This document shows positions 1 to 6,729 of a stretch of 14,995 nucleotides of DNA, in pieces. The stretch comes from Candidatus Altarchaeum sp. (GTDB lineage: Archaea; Altiarchaeota; Altiarchaeia; Altiarchaeales; Altiarchaeaceae). The DNA lies in contig JAGTWP010000001.1 in NCBI GenBank assembly GCA_018260755.1, positions 42,730 to 57,724 on the forward strand, written 5' to 3'. The translations under genes and the position numbers were made by a program. The notes beneath the pieces were generated by a model. The model saw only the letters and a list, made by a program, of their open reading frames with translations, was not told the DNA's origin and made no database searches. Numbering within the stretch: the first letter of the stretch is position 1; each line of letters starts with the position of its first letter.

Positions 1-50
1 ATGCTTGTCAATGTATCGCATTTGGATAAAATTTAATAAAAATTTGAAAA
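1..50. repeat. 50-bp direct repeat, copy 1
   Basis: This 50-bp stretch (starting atgcttgtcaatgtatcgca) recurs without a mismatch at 176-225. It touches the left edge, so the repeated unit may extend beyond the window. The distance between the two starts is 175 bp. The DNA between the copies differs from that after the second copy, except that each copy is followed by a similar purine/pyrimidine hairpin. It lies downstream of rfcS. No gene or mobile-element feature is recognisable in it. Confidence 0.9.
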
Positions 51-80
51 TTTATTTTACTTTTTTCTTTTTCCCCCGTG

Positions 81-105
81 CTTTTTCTTTTCATAAAAGA
101 AAAAG
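81..105. terminator. perfect hairpin, possible terminator
   Basis: An 11-bp perfect inverted repeat with a 3-base loop: ctttttctttt at 81-91 pairs with aaaagaaaaag at 95-105. One arm is all pyrimidine, so either strand would also present a T-rich stretch, which is what archaeal terminators need. It lies about 260 bp beyond the rfcS stop on that gene's downstream side. A similar hairpin lies at 320-344. Terminator function is inferred; it could also simply be part of the local repeat. Confidence 0.3.
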
Positions 106-175
106 GCGGATGTAATACACTCATTCCTATAATTTGCAATGCATCCCCTAAAAATTTCAATACTATTTTGAAGTC

Positions 176-225
176 ATGCTTGTCAATGTATCGCATTTGG
201 ATAAAATTTAATAAAAATTTGAAAA
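176..225. repeat. 50-bp direct repeat, copy 2
   Basis: An exact copy of bases 1-50. On the minus strand the repeat contains an ATG at 196-194 that opens a 62-codon frame, and that frame ends inside copy 1. The frame therefore starts in one copy and stops in the other. I do not recognise the peptide and do not call it a gene. Confidence 0.9.
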
Positions 226-226
226 G

Positions 227-299
227 ATAAAAATTTGCTCAATTTAAATTTAAGGTAAAATTTTAAGGTAAAAAATAAAAATTTGCTCAATTTAAATTT
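227..299. repeat. 25-bp direct repeat pair, 48-bp spacing
   Basis: The 25-mer beginning ataaaaatttgctcaattta occurs at 227-251 and again, unchanged, at 275-299. The 23 bases between contain a further short duplication (taaggtaaaa-type). It follows directly on the second 50-bp repeat. No function can be assigned. Confidence 0.8.
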
Positions 300-319
300 T
301 TCTTTTCTTCAATGCTTTT

Positions 320-344
320 CTTTTCTTTTTTCTAAAAAGAAAAG
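320..344. terminator. perfect hairpin, candidate rfcS terminator
   Basis: cttttcttttt at 320-330 pairs perfectly with aaaaagaaaag at 334-344 across the loop tct. It begins 20 bp past the rfcS stop codon in the direction of rfcS transcription, a suitable place for a terminator. Read on the minus strand, the arm met first is the T-rich one. Its sequence resembles the hairpin at 81-105. Archaeal termination depends mainly on T-runs rather than stems, so the role is inferred. Confidence 0.4.
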
Positions 345-363
345 GTTGAAAGAAAGGGTCAAT

Positions 364-1308
364 TTAATTTAAGTTCGCAATTTTTGCGAGCAGTGCCGCA
401 ATCTGTATTCTTTCATTTGCCCCTTCAACCAGTCGGAAATTACATTCTCCGATAGCATCAACAACCTTCATCTTTGTTTTATCATCTATTCCTTCAACAT
501 AAAAAATTTCCCTGTTCATCTGAATTAACACATCCTCTCCGGCAATCCCGTAATTAAGCATAATATTATCAAGCATATTTCGTGCGTCCAAAAATTTCCC
601 GTCAATTGTTAATTTTAAAATGTTTCTTATCTGCTCCGGCTTTGCATAAGATGCGATATTATATACATTTTCTTCATTGACCTCGCCGACAACCGATGCT
701 GACTGGAGAATATTTATTGCCTTCCTCACATCGCCTTCACTTATTTCGGTAATCACATTAATTCCGTCATCTGTATATTTAATTTTTTCAATACTTAAAA
801 TTTTTTTGAGATGCTCGTTTATTGCTGTCCGCTGGATTTTCCTAAATCTGAAAACAGCACATCTGCTCTGGATCGGATCTATAAGTTTTGATGAATAATT
901 GCATGACAATATAAACCTGCATGTTTTTGTATACTGCTCCATCGTTCTTCTCAACGCCTGCTGTGCATCGGTAGTAAGTGCATCCGCTTCGTCCAAAAAT
1001 ATAAGCTTAAAGTCCATAATTATTGGCATCGTTCTTGCGAATTCTTTAATTTTTCCCCTGACAACATCAATCCCACGCTCATCACTTGCGTTTAATTCCA
1101 GAAATCCCTCTCTGAAATTTTCCCCGAAGAATTCCCTTGCCAGACATAATGCAGTTGTTGTCTTTCCTGTTCCGGCAGGACCTGCAAAAAGTAAATGCGG
1201 TAAATTTTTGTCTTTAACATACGCTGTCATTCTTTCGGTGATTTTTTCCTGTCCCACTACATCCTTCAAAAATTTCGGCCTGTATTTTTCTGTCCACGGA
1301 AGTTCCAT
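364..1308 (-). CDS. rfcS: replication factor C small subunit (clamp loader ATPase)
   Basis: A 314-residue AAA+ ATPase that, with the large subunit, loads the PCNA sliding clamp onto primed DNA. The N-terminus MELPWTEKYRPKFLKDVVGQ is the classic RFC opening. Walker A GPAGTGKT is at 43-50, the Walker B/DEAD-like LDEAD at 105-109, the sensor-1 region ILSCNY at 133-138 and the RFC-box SRC arginine-finger motif at 148-150. The C-terminal collar ends with LVEGANERIQIAALLAKI, as in archaeal small subunits. The length matches the family (about 315-330). The start is set by the family N-terminus; it is preceded by an A-rich stretch without a Shine-Dalgarno sequence. The large subunit is not in the window. 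Upstream lies a tandem-repeat spacer, so it probably has its own promoter, although mqnC is co-directional 195 bp upstream. Identification is secure. Confidence 0.97.
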   Translation of the reverse strand: MELPWTEKYRPKFLKDVVGQEKITERMTAYVKDKNLPHLLFAGPAGTGKTTTALCLAREFFGENFREGFLELNASDERGIDVVRGKIKEFARTMPIIMDFKLIFLDEADALTTDAQQALRRTMEQYTKTCRFILSCNYSSKLIDPIQSRCAVFRFRKIQRTAINEHLKKILSIEKIKYTDDGINVITEISEGDVRKAINILQSASVVGEVNEENVYNIASYAKPEQIRNILKLTIDGKFLDARNMLDNIMLNYGIAGEDVLIQMNREIFYVEGIDDKTKMKVVDAIGECNFRLVEGANERIQIAALLAKIANLN

Positions 1309-1326
1309 TTTAAATTTATAAGGTTG

Positions 1327-1427
1327 ATTGATGTGATTGATTAATAGGATTGATGTGATTGATTAATAGGATTGATGTGATTGATTAATAGGATTGATGT
1401 GATTGATTAATAGGATTGATTGATTAG
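1327..1427. repeat. 22-bp tandem repeat, about 4.5 copies
   Basis: Three exact copies of aggattgatgtgattgatta+at lie at 1346-1367, 1368-1389 and 1390-1411. They are flanked by a partial copy at 1327-1345 and a degenerate partial copy from 1412. The array fills the spacer directly upstream of rfcS (start 1308). The copies are contiguous with no spacers, so this is a minisatellite, not a CRISPR. Being immediately 5' of rfcS, it would lie in the leader or promoter of that gene. Confidence 0.95.
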
Positions 1428-1460
1428 AAATTAATTATGATTGTAAAAATTTTAATTAAA

Positions 1461-1490
1461 CTTTGTTAAAATTTGTTAAAATTTGTTAAA
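1461..1490. repeat. 10-bp tandem repeat, 3 copies
   Basis: ctttgttaaa at 1461-1470 is followed by two exact copies of atttgttaaa to 1490. It sits between the end of mqnC (1504) and the 22-bp array. In the minus direction it reads tttaacaaat repeated at one helical turn. No protein-binding role can be shown. Confidence 0.85.
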
Positions 1491-1503
1491 ATTTAGAAAA
1501 ATT

Positions 1504-2607
1504 TCAAAATACTTTCAGAACATTGTAGAATGTATCTCTTTGTACGGGAATTCTTCCTGTCTGTTTTATTAAATTTACCATTTCTTCTCTTGTCTTTCCG
1601 TTAAATTTTATTCCCGCCTCTCGGACAACATTTTCCTCAATGAGTGTTCCGCTGAAATCATTCGCCCCGTAAAATAGACCAACCTGTGCGAGCTTTTCAC
1701 CTTCTGTAAGCCATGATGCCTGAATGTTCTTTAAAAATTTGTTAAATATTATTCTTGACAATGCAATTATTTCAAGATAGTCGTCTCCGCCAACCGAAAA
1801 TTTTCTTTTATTTAATGAATTTAATGAATTTAAAACCGTATTTTGCGGCTGAAAACTCCACGGAATAAATGCGGTAAATCCGTTTGTTTGTTCCTGAATG
1901 TCCCTCAAAAATAACAAATGTCTTAAACGATCTTCTTTACTCTCGCCAAATCCATAAACCATAGTTGCAGATGTTTTAATTCCGGTTTTATGTGCCTTAA
2001 TAATAACCTCCTTCCATTCTTCGGCGGAAATTTTGTAAGGAGAAATTTCATTCCTTATTTTAGCAACCAGAATTTCAGCACCTCCGCCTCCAAAACTCTG
2101 CAGCCCGTCATCCTTAAATTTTTTCAATAATTCATCAACAGATAAATCGTTGTTTTTTGCGATAAAGTAAATTTCGGCGGCAGAAAAAAAGTGTCTCTGA
2201 ACATAGGGAAATTTATCCTTAACTGCTTTAATAATGGTTTCGTAATAACTTAGCGGAATGTCAGCATTTAATCCGCCCTGAAGCAAAACCTGTGTCGTTC
2301 CTAAATTTACCGCTTTTTCAATTTTTTGCAGAATTTCGTCAATAGTTAATACATAAGCATCGCCTGCGGATTTGTTTCGGTAAAATGCACAAAATTTACA
2401 TTTGCTTGAACAAATATTTGTGTAGTTTATTGTTGTGTCGCAGACAAAGGTTACGGTATTGCCGCAAAATTTATTCCTTATTTCATCTGCAATCAAGCCA
2501 AGTGTGTTTAAGTCAAAATTTAGCAAATCCTTTGCTTCTTCAAAGGAAAATTTATAACTATTAATACACTTGTTTATTAAGTCCTCTGTTGGTTTATCAT
2601 TTATCAT
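1504..2607 (-). CDS. mqnC: cyclic dehypoxanthine futalosine synthase (radical SAM)
   Basis: A 367-residue radical-SAM enzyme. MqnC cyclises dehypoxanthine futalosine in the futalosine pathway to menaquinone. The iron-sulfur motif is C66-x3-C70-x2-C73 (ICSSKCKFC) preceded by the family phrase NYTN. Further MqnC-like signatures are LLQGGLNADIPL, GGGAEIL and FTAFIPWSFQPQNT; the FIPW-SFQP block separates MqnC from MqnE and CofH. The length is normal. The start ATG (2607-2605) lies inside a 7-bp tandem repeat; the neighbouring ATGs are in other frames and stop quickly. The end aligns with MqnE (FYNVLKVF against DYKILKIL), so its TGA stop is credible. It follows the small broken reading frame at 2611-2841 by 3 bp, and its relative mqnE is divergent. 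An internal LNSLN duplication comes from a 9-bp repeat (1811-1828). MqnA, MqnB and MqnD are not here. A CofH-like role is less likely but cannot be excluded in an archaeon. Confidence 0.85.
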   Translation of the reverse strand: MINDKPTEDLINKCINSYKFSFEEAKDLLNFDLNTLGLIADEIRNKFCGNTVTFVCDTTINYTNICSSKCKFCAFYRNKSAGDAYVLTIDEILQKIEKAVNLGTTQVLLQGGLNADIPLSYYETIIKAVKDKFPYVQRHFFSAAEIYFIAKNNDLSVDELLKKFKDDGLQSFGGGGAEILVAKIRNEISPYKISAEEWKEVIIKAHKTGIKTSATMVYGFGESKEDRLRHLLFLRDIQEQTNGFTAFIPWSFQPQNTVLNSLNSLNKRKFSVGGDDYLEIIALSRIIFNKFLKNIQASWLTEGEKLAQVGLFYGANDFSGTLIEENVVREAGIKFNGKTREEMVNLIKQTGRIPVQRDTFYNVLKVF

Positions 2608-2614
2608 TTATCAT
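2594..2614. repeat. 7-bp tandem repeat covering the mqnC start
   Basis: Three exact copies of ttatcat (atgataa on the minus strand) run through 2594-2614. They contain the TGA stop of the upstream small frame (2613-2611) and three ATG triplets in three different frames (2614, 2607, 2600). Only the middle ATG opens mqnC. The stop overlaps the first ATG as ATGA. This arrangement could support translational coupling, but that is inference. Confidence 0.9.
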
Positions 2615-2841
2615 TTTTTAAGTATTGAATCTTTGGATTTGTTTTCCTCATTTTGTTTTGAATAGAGTATTTCTCCCGTATCAAAACTAACAATTGCAAA
2701 GTCCTCTCCACAAAAATCACAATGGAAATATATTACAGATCAGCCATTAAAATTTTCGTCCATGGGGTCAACTACAATTTCTTCCCAATACTCCTGTGGG
2801 CAATTGTACCTCTTAAATTGCATTAAATTATTTTTAGCCAT
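2611..2841 (-). pseudogene. small zinc-ribbon-like protein with an internal TGA
   Basis: From the ATG at 2841 the frame reads 33 codons (MAKNNLMQFKRYNCPQEYWE...), meets TGA at 2742-2740 (codon 34), then continues in the same frame for 42 more codons (SVIYFHCDFCGEDFAIVSFD...) to a TGA at 2613-2611. Both halves look like one protein: a Cys in YNCPQ before the break and HCDFCGEDF (Cys41-x2-Cys44) after it suggest a small zinc ribbon, with a charged lysine-rich tail. It ends 3 bp before mqnC and is probably co-transcribed with it. I do not recognise the family. The TGA could be a real nonsense mutation, a sequencing error (TGG tryptophan would fit GWSVIYF), or recoding. Because mqnC itself ends in TGA at a sensible place, TGA is evidently a stop in this genome. 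Coding origin is likely; current function is unknown. Confidence 0.6.
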
Positions 2842-2959
2842 TCTTGTGCTTCTTTATTTTTCTCACAAAATTTAATTTATAAAATCTATAAAATTAGAAA
2901 TCATTAATCAATTACAATTATTAAACATAGATTATTAAGAAATTTATTAAGAAACCAAA
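2842..2959. promoter_or_regulatory. divergent promoter region, mqnC side and mqnE
   Basis: This 118-bp AT-rich spacer separates two divergent transcription units. It contains adjacent TATA-like elements, tttataaaa at 2877-2885 and tctataaaa at 2885-2893, and the pair reads as TATA-like on both strands. Distances to the starts are about 75 bp (mqnE) and 40 bp (the small gene), compatible with short leaders. A duplicated attaagaaa occurs just before the mqnE start. No operator or riboswitch fold is evident. Confidence 0.4.
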
Positions 2960-4078
2960 ATGAAATTTAACAGCGAAAAATTTAACCCTGAAATCTCAGA
3001 AATCCTTGAAAGAGCAGTAAAAGGTGAAAAAATTTCCGAAAAAGACGGAATTGTATTAATGAATTCAAACGACCTATTAAATTTAGGTATAGCAGCGGAT
3101 AAAATAAGAAAAAACAAAGTCGGGGATATTGTTTCCTTTGTTTTAAATTTACACATAAATTATACGAATATTTGCGTAAGCAAATGCGAATTCTGTGCGT
3201 ATTATAAAGACAAAGAAGACAGCAAGGGATATATTATGTCTATTAACGAAATTTTAGAGCGTATCAAAAAGGCACGGCAAATAAGTAATATAAGTGAGGT
3301 TCATATTGTTGGAAGTTTAAATCAGGAAATTCCGGTTGAATACTATGAAAACATACTGATAGAGACAAGGAAAAATTTTCCAGATCTGACAATTAAGGCA
3401 TTTACAGCAACAGAAATTTTTTTCATAGCAAAGCAAAATAAAAGCACCGTTAAAGAAATTTTAGAACGGTTTAAAGATGCGGGATTAAATTTTATGCCCG
3501 GCGGAGGGGCTGAAATTTTAAACGATGAAATAAGAAGTAAAATTTGCCCGAATAAACTGAAAAGCGATGAATGGCTTAATGTCATGGAAACCGCACACAA
3601 ATTAGGAATACAAAGCAATGCGACAATGCTTTATGGACATATTGAAAGCAATGAGGATAGAGTTAGACATATATTAAAGCTCAGGGATTTACAGGAAAAG
3701 ACAAACGGATTTCTTGGTTTTATTCCGCTAAGTTTTCATCCGAAAGGCACAAATTTGAACAATAAAGGACTTGTAACGATGCCTGTAAGCGGGATAGATG
3801 ATTTAAAGGTTATTGCCATAGCAAGAATATTGCTTAATAATTTTGACAATATTAGGGCGTATTGGGTTATGCTCGGGAAAAATTTAGCACAGGTGGCACT
3901 TCATTACGGGGCAAATGACTTTGACGGAACAATCGGAAATGAAAATATAACTTATGCGGCTGGAAAAATTTCGGAAAGAAGTGCAGACATTGAAGAACTG
4001 AAAAATTTAATAAAAGGAGCAAACAGGATTCCTATCATAAGAACAACTGATTACAAAATATTAAAAATTTTGGACTAA
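2960..4078 (+). CDS. mqnE: aminodeoxyfutalosine synthase (radical SAM)
   Basis: A 372-residue radical-SAM protein. MqnE joins the MqnA product, 3-[(1-carboxyvinyl)oxy]benzoate, to the adenosyl group of SAM to give aminodeoxyfutalosine, the first committed adduct of the futalosine menaquinone route. The cluster motif is C72-x3-C76-x2-C79 (ICVSKCEFC). MqnE-type signatures include EVHIVGSLNQEIP, KAFTATEIFF, PGGGAEIL, NATMLYGHIES, GFIPLSFHP and RAYWVMLGKNLAQVAL with ANDFDGT. The end, NRIPIIRTTDY, is typical. It is clearly related to mqnC (1504-2607) but diverges in the blocks that define the two enzymes. It is the only gene of this pair on the plus strand and converges on lonB 29 bp beyond its stop. 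The start is the ATG giving family length; no Shine-Dalgarno is present. A CofH (FO synthase) assignment was considered and is less consistent with the HIVG and AYWVMLG blocks. Confidence 0.85.
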   Translation: MKFNSEKFNPEISEILERAVKGEKISEKDGIVLMNSNDLLNLGIAADKIRKNKVGDIVSFVLNLHINYTNICVSKCEFCAYYKDKEDSKGYIMSINEILERIKKARQISNISEVHIVGSLNQEIPVEYYENILIETRKNFPDLTIKAFTATEIFFIAKQNKSTVKEILERFKDAGLNFMPGGGAEILNDEIRSKICPNKLKSDEWLNVMETAHKLGIQSNATMLYGHIESNEDRVRHILKLRDLQEKTNGFLGFIPLSFHPKGTNLNNKGLVTMPVSGIDDLKVIAIARILLNNFDNIRAYWVMLGKNLAQVALHYGANDFDGTIGNENITYAAGKISERSADIEELKNLIKGANRIPIIRTTDYKILKILD

Positions 4079-4107
4079 AAATAAACAATAATAAAATTTT
4101 AACTTTT

Positions 4108-6714
4108 TTATTTTGCCCTTTTATTCATTTTCTCCATTATCTTATCGCTGTCCTTAAATGCATACTTAATTGCCTCAATAATAGTTGTGACAGGAATAAT
4201 TTCAATTTTTCCTTCGTATCGTTTTTCTAACAGCACATCCTTCTCATTGCTCTTTGGAATTATGGCTTTTTTAAGACCTGCTTCTATTGCCGCCTCAATC
4301 TTTTGCGTTACTCCTCCGACAGGCAGAACTTCTCCTCTTACAGTAAGCGAGCCTGTTATTGCTACATCCTGAGATATTCCGACATTTTCAAGTGCGGATA
4401 TCATTGCTATGGCTACGGCAATTGAAGCCGAATCCCCTTCAACACCTTCATAAGTTTGTAAAAATTGCACATAAATATCATAGTTTGAAATTTCTTTTCC
4501 CATGAAATTTTTAATAATTGCAGATACATTAGTTATTGCTTCCTTTGCTATTTCTCCCAACTTTCCCGTTGCCATTATGTGTCCACTTTTTTCATTTGAC
4601 GCAGGTGAAACCTCTGCAACAATCGGCAAAACCGTTCCGACATCTCCGAAAACCGCCAGCCCGTTTACTCTTCCAACACTACTGCCTTTTGTTAGGATTA
4701 CTTCGTATTCCTTCTTTTTATCCAAATAAATATCTCCTATTTGTCCTTCAAGAGTTCTCGCTATTTTTTTTGCATCGGTTACATCATCTGCCTCTGTAAA
4801 TTTATGTTTTCTTTTTATTGCCAGATCCCCTGATGCTCTTATCAACCCTCCCAATTCCCTGAAAATCAGGGTTAATTTTCCTTTCATTCCCGCTCTTCTC
4901 TGTGCCTCTCTTATTATTACATCAACCGCTTCTTTTGTAAAATGGGAAATTTTTCCGTCTTTTATTACTTCCTGAGTAACAAATCTTACCAATTTTCTTC
5001 TGTTTTCTATTGTATCCGGCATTGTATTATCCAAATAAATTTCATAACCGTAGCCCCTTATTCTGGATCTTAATGCAGGATGTATATGTTCCATATCGGA
5101 TAAATTTCCAGCTGCAACTAATATAAAATCACATGGAACGGGATCGCTCATTACCATTGCACCGCTGCTCATTTCACTTCTTCCGGTTATTGAAAGTTGT
5201 TTTTCCTGCATAGCAGTAAGTAAATCCATTTGTGACTTTCCCAGGGTTGAAATTTCATCAATGTAAAGTACACCTTTGTGTGCTTTATGTATCATTCCTG
5301 CCATAACCCTTAAATGCGGGGGCGTCCCCAAGCCCCCTGATTGTAATGGATCGTGCTTAACATCCCCAAGCAATGCACCTGCATGCGAACCCGTTGCGTC
5401 AAAAAAAGGCGCCTGTTTTTTGTTTGAGTTATCAACAATTATCCTTGGCACATTTCCGCGGGTTGGTACGCCTATCATCTGCCTGAAATTCATTCCCTGA
5501 AATAGTATTAAAAATGTTCCGACTAGCATTGGTGCAAAAATAATAGTTGAATCAATCCGAATATAATGGGTTATTGCATAAAAATAAATCGCCAGAGGAA
5601 TAATGAAGAAAACAGCGATATAAAGTAATGTTTTGCTTTCTCCGGAAGAAGATGTTTGTGTGTCTTTGGAAAATTTTTTAACAAGTTCTTTTCCTTCACC
5701 TGTCTTAACAACCATTATTTTCGGATTATTTTCATCTTCGGAATTTCTATAGCAAAGAACATCCATTAATTCTTCAACAGGAAGTAATTCCGCCATTGCT
5801 TTGGCAAGCATTGATTTTCCAGTTCCCGGATCACCTATAAGCATTATGTGTCTTCTCTGGATTGCAGCATTTTTTATTATCTCAACCGCTCTGTCCTGTC
5901 CGATAACCTGGTCAATAGTTCTTTTTGGTATCGAAATTTCTGCTGTTGTTGCATACTTCCCAAAAATCTCGGGATTTATATCTTCAATCTTTTCTACTAT
6001 ATTCGCTTGTATTTTGTCTTCGTATATGTTTAACTTGTCATTCTCTTCTTTTAAAATATATTCATACATATTGCCACCGGTAATTTCTAAACTTATCTTT
6101 TTTTCTGTTTTATTAAGTTTGAAGACAATTGATTCCGAATTTTTGTTTTTATTAGTAATAGTTATTGTTTCCTTATTATTACTTTTTTTGATTTCTGCAT
6201 TTTCTGTCCACTCTATTTTTATATCGTCTCTTAAGAATTTTAGGATTTGTTTGTTGTCTTTTTCAGGAACATCATCCCAGGCAAACAAATACTTGCCTTC
6301 TTTCTTTTCTTCTGCCTCATCTGCTTTTTTGACTTCTTTACTTTTATTATCACCCGTAATTACCTTTTCCAAATCGTCTAAATATCCTTTAATATCTTTT
6401 CTTAATTTATATATCTTTGTCTTGCCTCCTTCTTCTTTTAAAAGATATTTATAGGTACTCCCCAAAATTTCAAGTGTTACCTTGCCTTCTTTTTCATTAA
6501 ATTTAAATTCAATTAAATTTTTATTATTTAATTTGTCAATAACCGATATGATTTTACCATCATCGCTTTTTTTAATTTCCGCTGTTTTTACCCACGATAT
6601 TTTCAAATTATCCTTCAAAAATTTTAGAAATTTCCCGCTGTCCTTTCCAGGAATATCTTTCCAGATAAATAAATAGCTTTTGTCCTTATTTGTAACTTCT
6701 TCCATTTCTTTCAT
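4108..6714 (-). CDS. lonB: membrane-bound LonB ATP-dependent protease with duplicated N-terminal domain
   Basis: An 868-residue protein: the archaeal membrane LonB core (from about residue 245, near its usual 620-odd residues) behind an unusual extension. The core has Walker A GDPGTGKS at 294-301, two predicted membrane segments at about 362-381 and 389-409 inserted in the AAA+ domain, as in archaeal LonB, and Walker B GVLYIDEI at 481-488. The S16 protease domain has the catalytic Ser762 in EGDSAS and Lys805 in VGGVTQK, 43 residues apart as in Lon. It degrades misfolded and regulatory proteins at the inner face of the membrane. The first 240 residues hold two related copies (about 13-103 and 140-231) of a domain opening YLFxWxDxPxKD and containing EIKKS; a lysine/glutamate-rich linker separates them. 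I do not recognise this domain; substrate recruitment is a guess. It lies 15 bp downstream of HMG-CoA reductase, probably in one transcript. A second ATG three codons downstream is an equally possible start. Confidence 0.95.
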   Translation of the reverse strand: MKEMEEVTNKDKSYLFIWKDIPGKDSGKFLKFLKDNLKISWVKTAEIKKSDDGKIISVIDKLNNKNLIEFKFNEKEGKVTLEILGSTYKYLLKEEGGKTKIYKLRKDIKGYLDDLEKVITGDNKSKEVKKADEAEEKKEGKYLFAWDDVPEKDNKQILKFLRDDIKIEWTENAEIKKSNNKETITITNKNKNSESIVFKLNKTEKKISLEITGGNMYEYILKEENDKLNIYEDKIQANIVEKIEDINPEIFGKYATTAEISIPKRTIDQVIGQDRAVEIIKNAAIQRRHIMLIGDPGTGKSMLAKAMAELLPVEELMDVLCYRNSEDENNPKIMVVKTGEGKELVKKFSKDTQTSSSGESKTLLYIAVFFIIPLAIYFYAITHYIRIDSTIIFAPMLVGTFLILFQGMNFRQMIGVPTRGNVPRIIVDNSNKKQAPFFDATGSHAGALLGDVKHDPLQSGGLGTPPHLRVMAGMIHKAHKGVLYIDEISTLGKSQMDLLTAMQEKQLSITGRSEMSSGAMVMSDPVPCDFILVAAGNLSDMEHIHPALRSRIRGYGYEIYLDNTMPDTIENRRKLVRFVTQEVIKDGKISHFTKEAVDVIIREAQRRAGMKGKLTLIFRELGGLIRASGDLAIKRKHKFTEADDVTDAKKIARTLEGQIGDIYLDKKKEYEVILTKGSSVGRVNGLAVFGDVGTVLPIVAEVSPASNEKSGHIMATGKLGEIAKEAITNVSAIIKNFMGKEISNYDIYVQFLQTYEGVEGDSASIAVAIAMISALENVGISQDVAITGSLTVRGEVLPVGGVTQKIEAAIEAGLKKAIIPKSNEKDVLLEKRYEGKIEIIPVTTIIEAIKYAFKDSDKIMEKMNKRAK
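6022..6678 (-). repeat. intragenic domain duplication in lonB
   Basis: Codons 13-103 (6678-6406) and 140-231 (6297-6022) encode two homologous domains. Shared positions include YLFxW-D-P-KD, KFL-D, KI-W, AEIKKS, F-N---K--LEI, Y-LKEE and IY. By eye about half of the residues are identical. The copies have diverged, unlike the recent short tandem repeats elsewhere in the window, so this duplication is old. Confidence 0.85.
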
Positions 6715-6729
6715 TTTTCTTATTTTTCA

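Noticed and set aside
8-196. 62-codon minus-strand reading frame as a gene
   Set aside because: It begins in one copy of the 50-bp repeat and ends in the other; the peptide is not recognisable and the region is repeat and hairpin DNA. Recorded as a repeat observation only.
1327-1427. CRISPR array
   Set aside because: The 22-bp units are contiguous with no unique spacers, and no cas gene is present.
2611-2841. Genome-wide reassignment of TGA
   Set aside because: mqnC ends with TGA exactly where its family ends, and the other genes use TAA at normal positions, so TGA acts as a stop.
1504-4078. Both radical-SAM genes as cofG/cofH (FO synthase)
   Set aside because: The FIPWSFQP block in the first and the HIVG and AYWVMLG blocks in the second fit MqnC and MqnE better. 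A CofH-like role remains a minor alternative.
5800-6454. Plus-strand reading frame of 217 codons opposite lonB
   Set aside because: It lies antisense to the lonB AAA+ and N-terminal coding region and has no recognisable motif; the lonB frame is certain.
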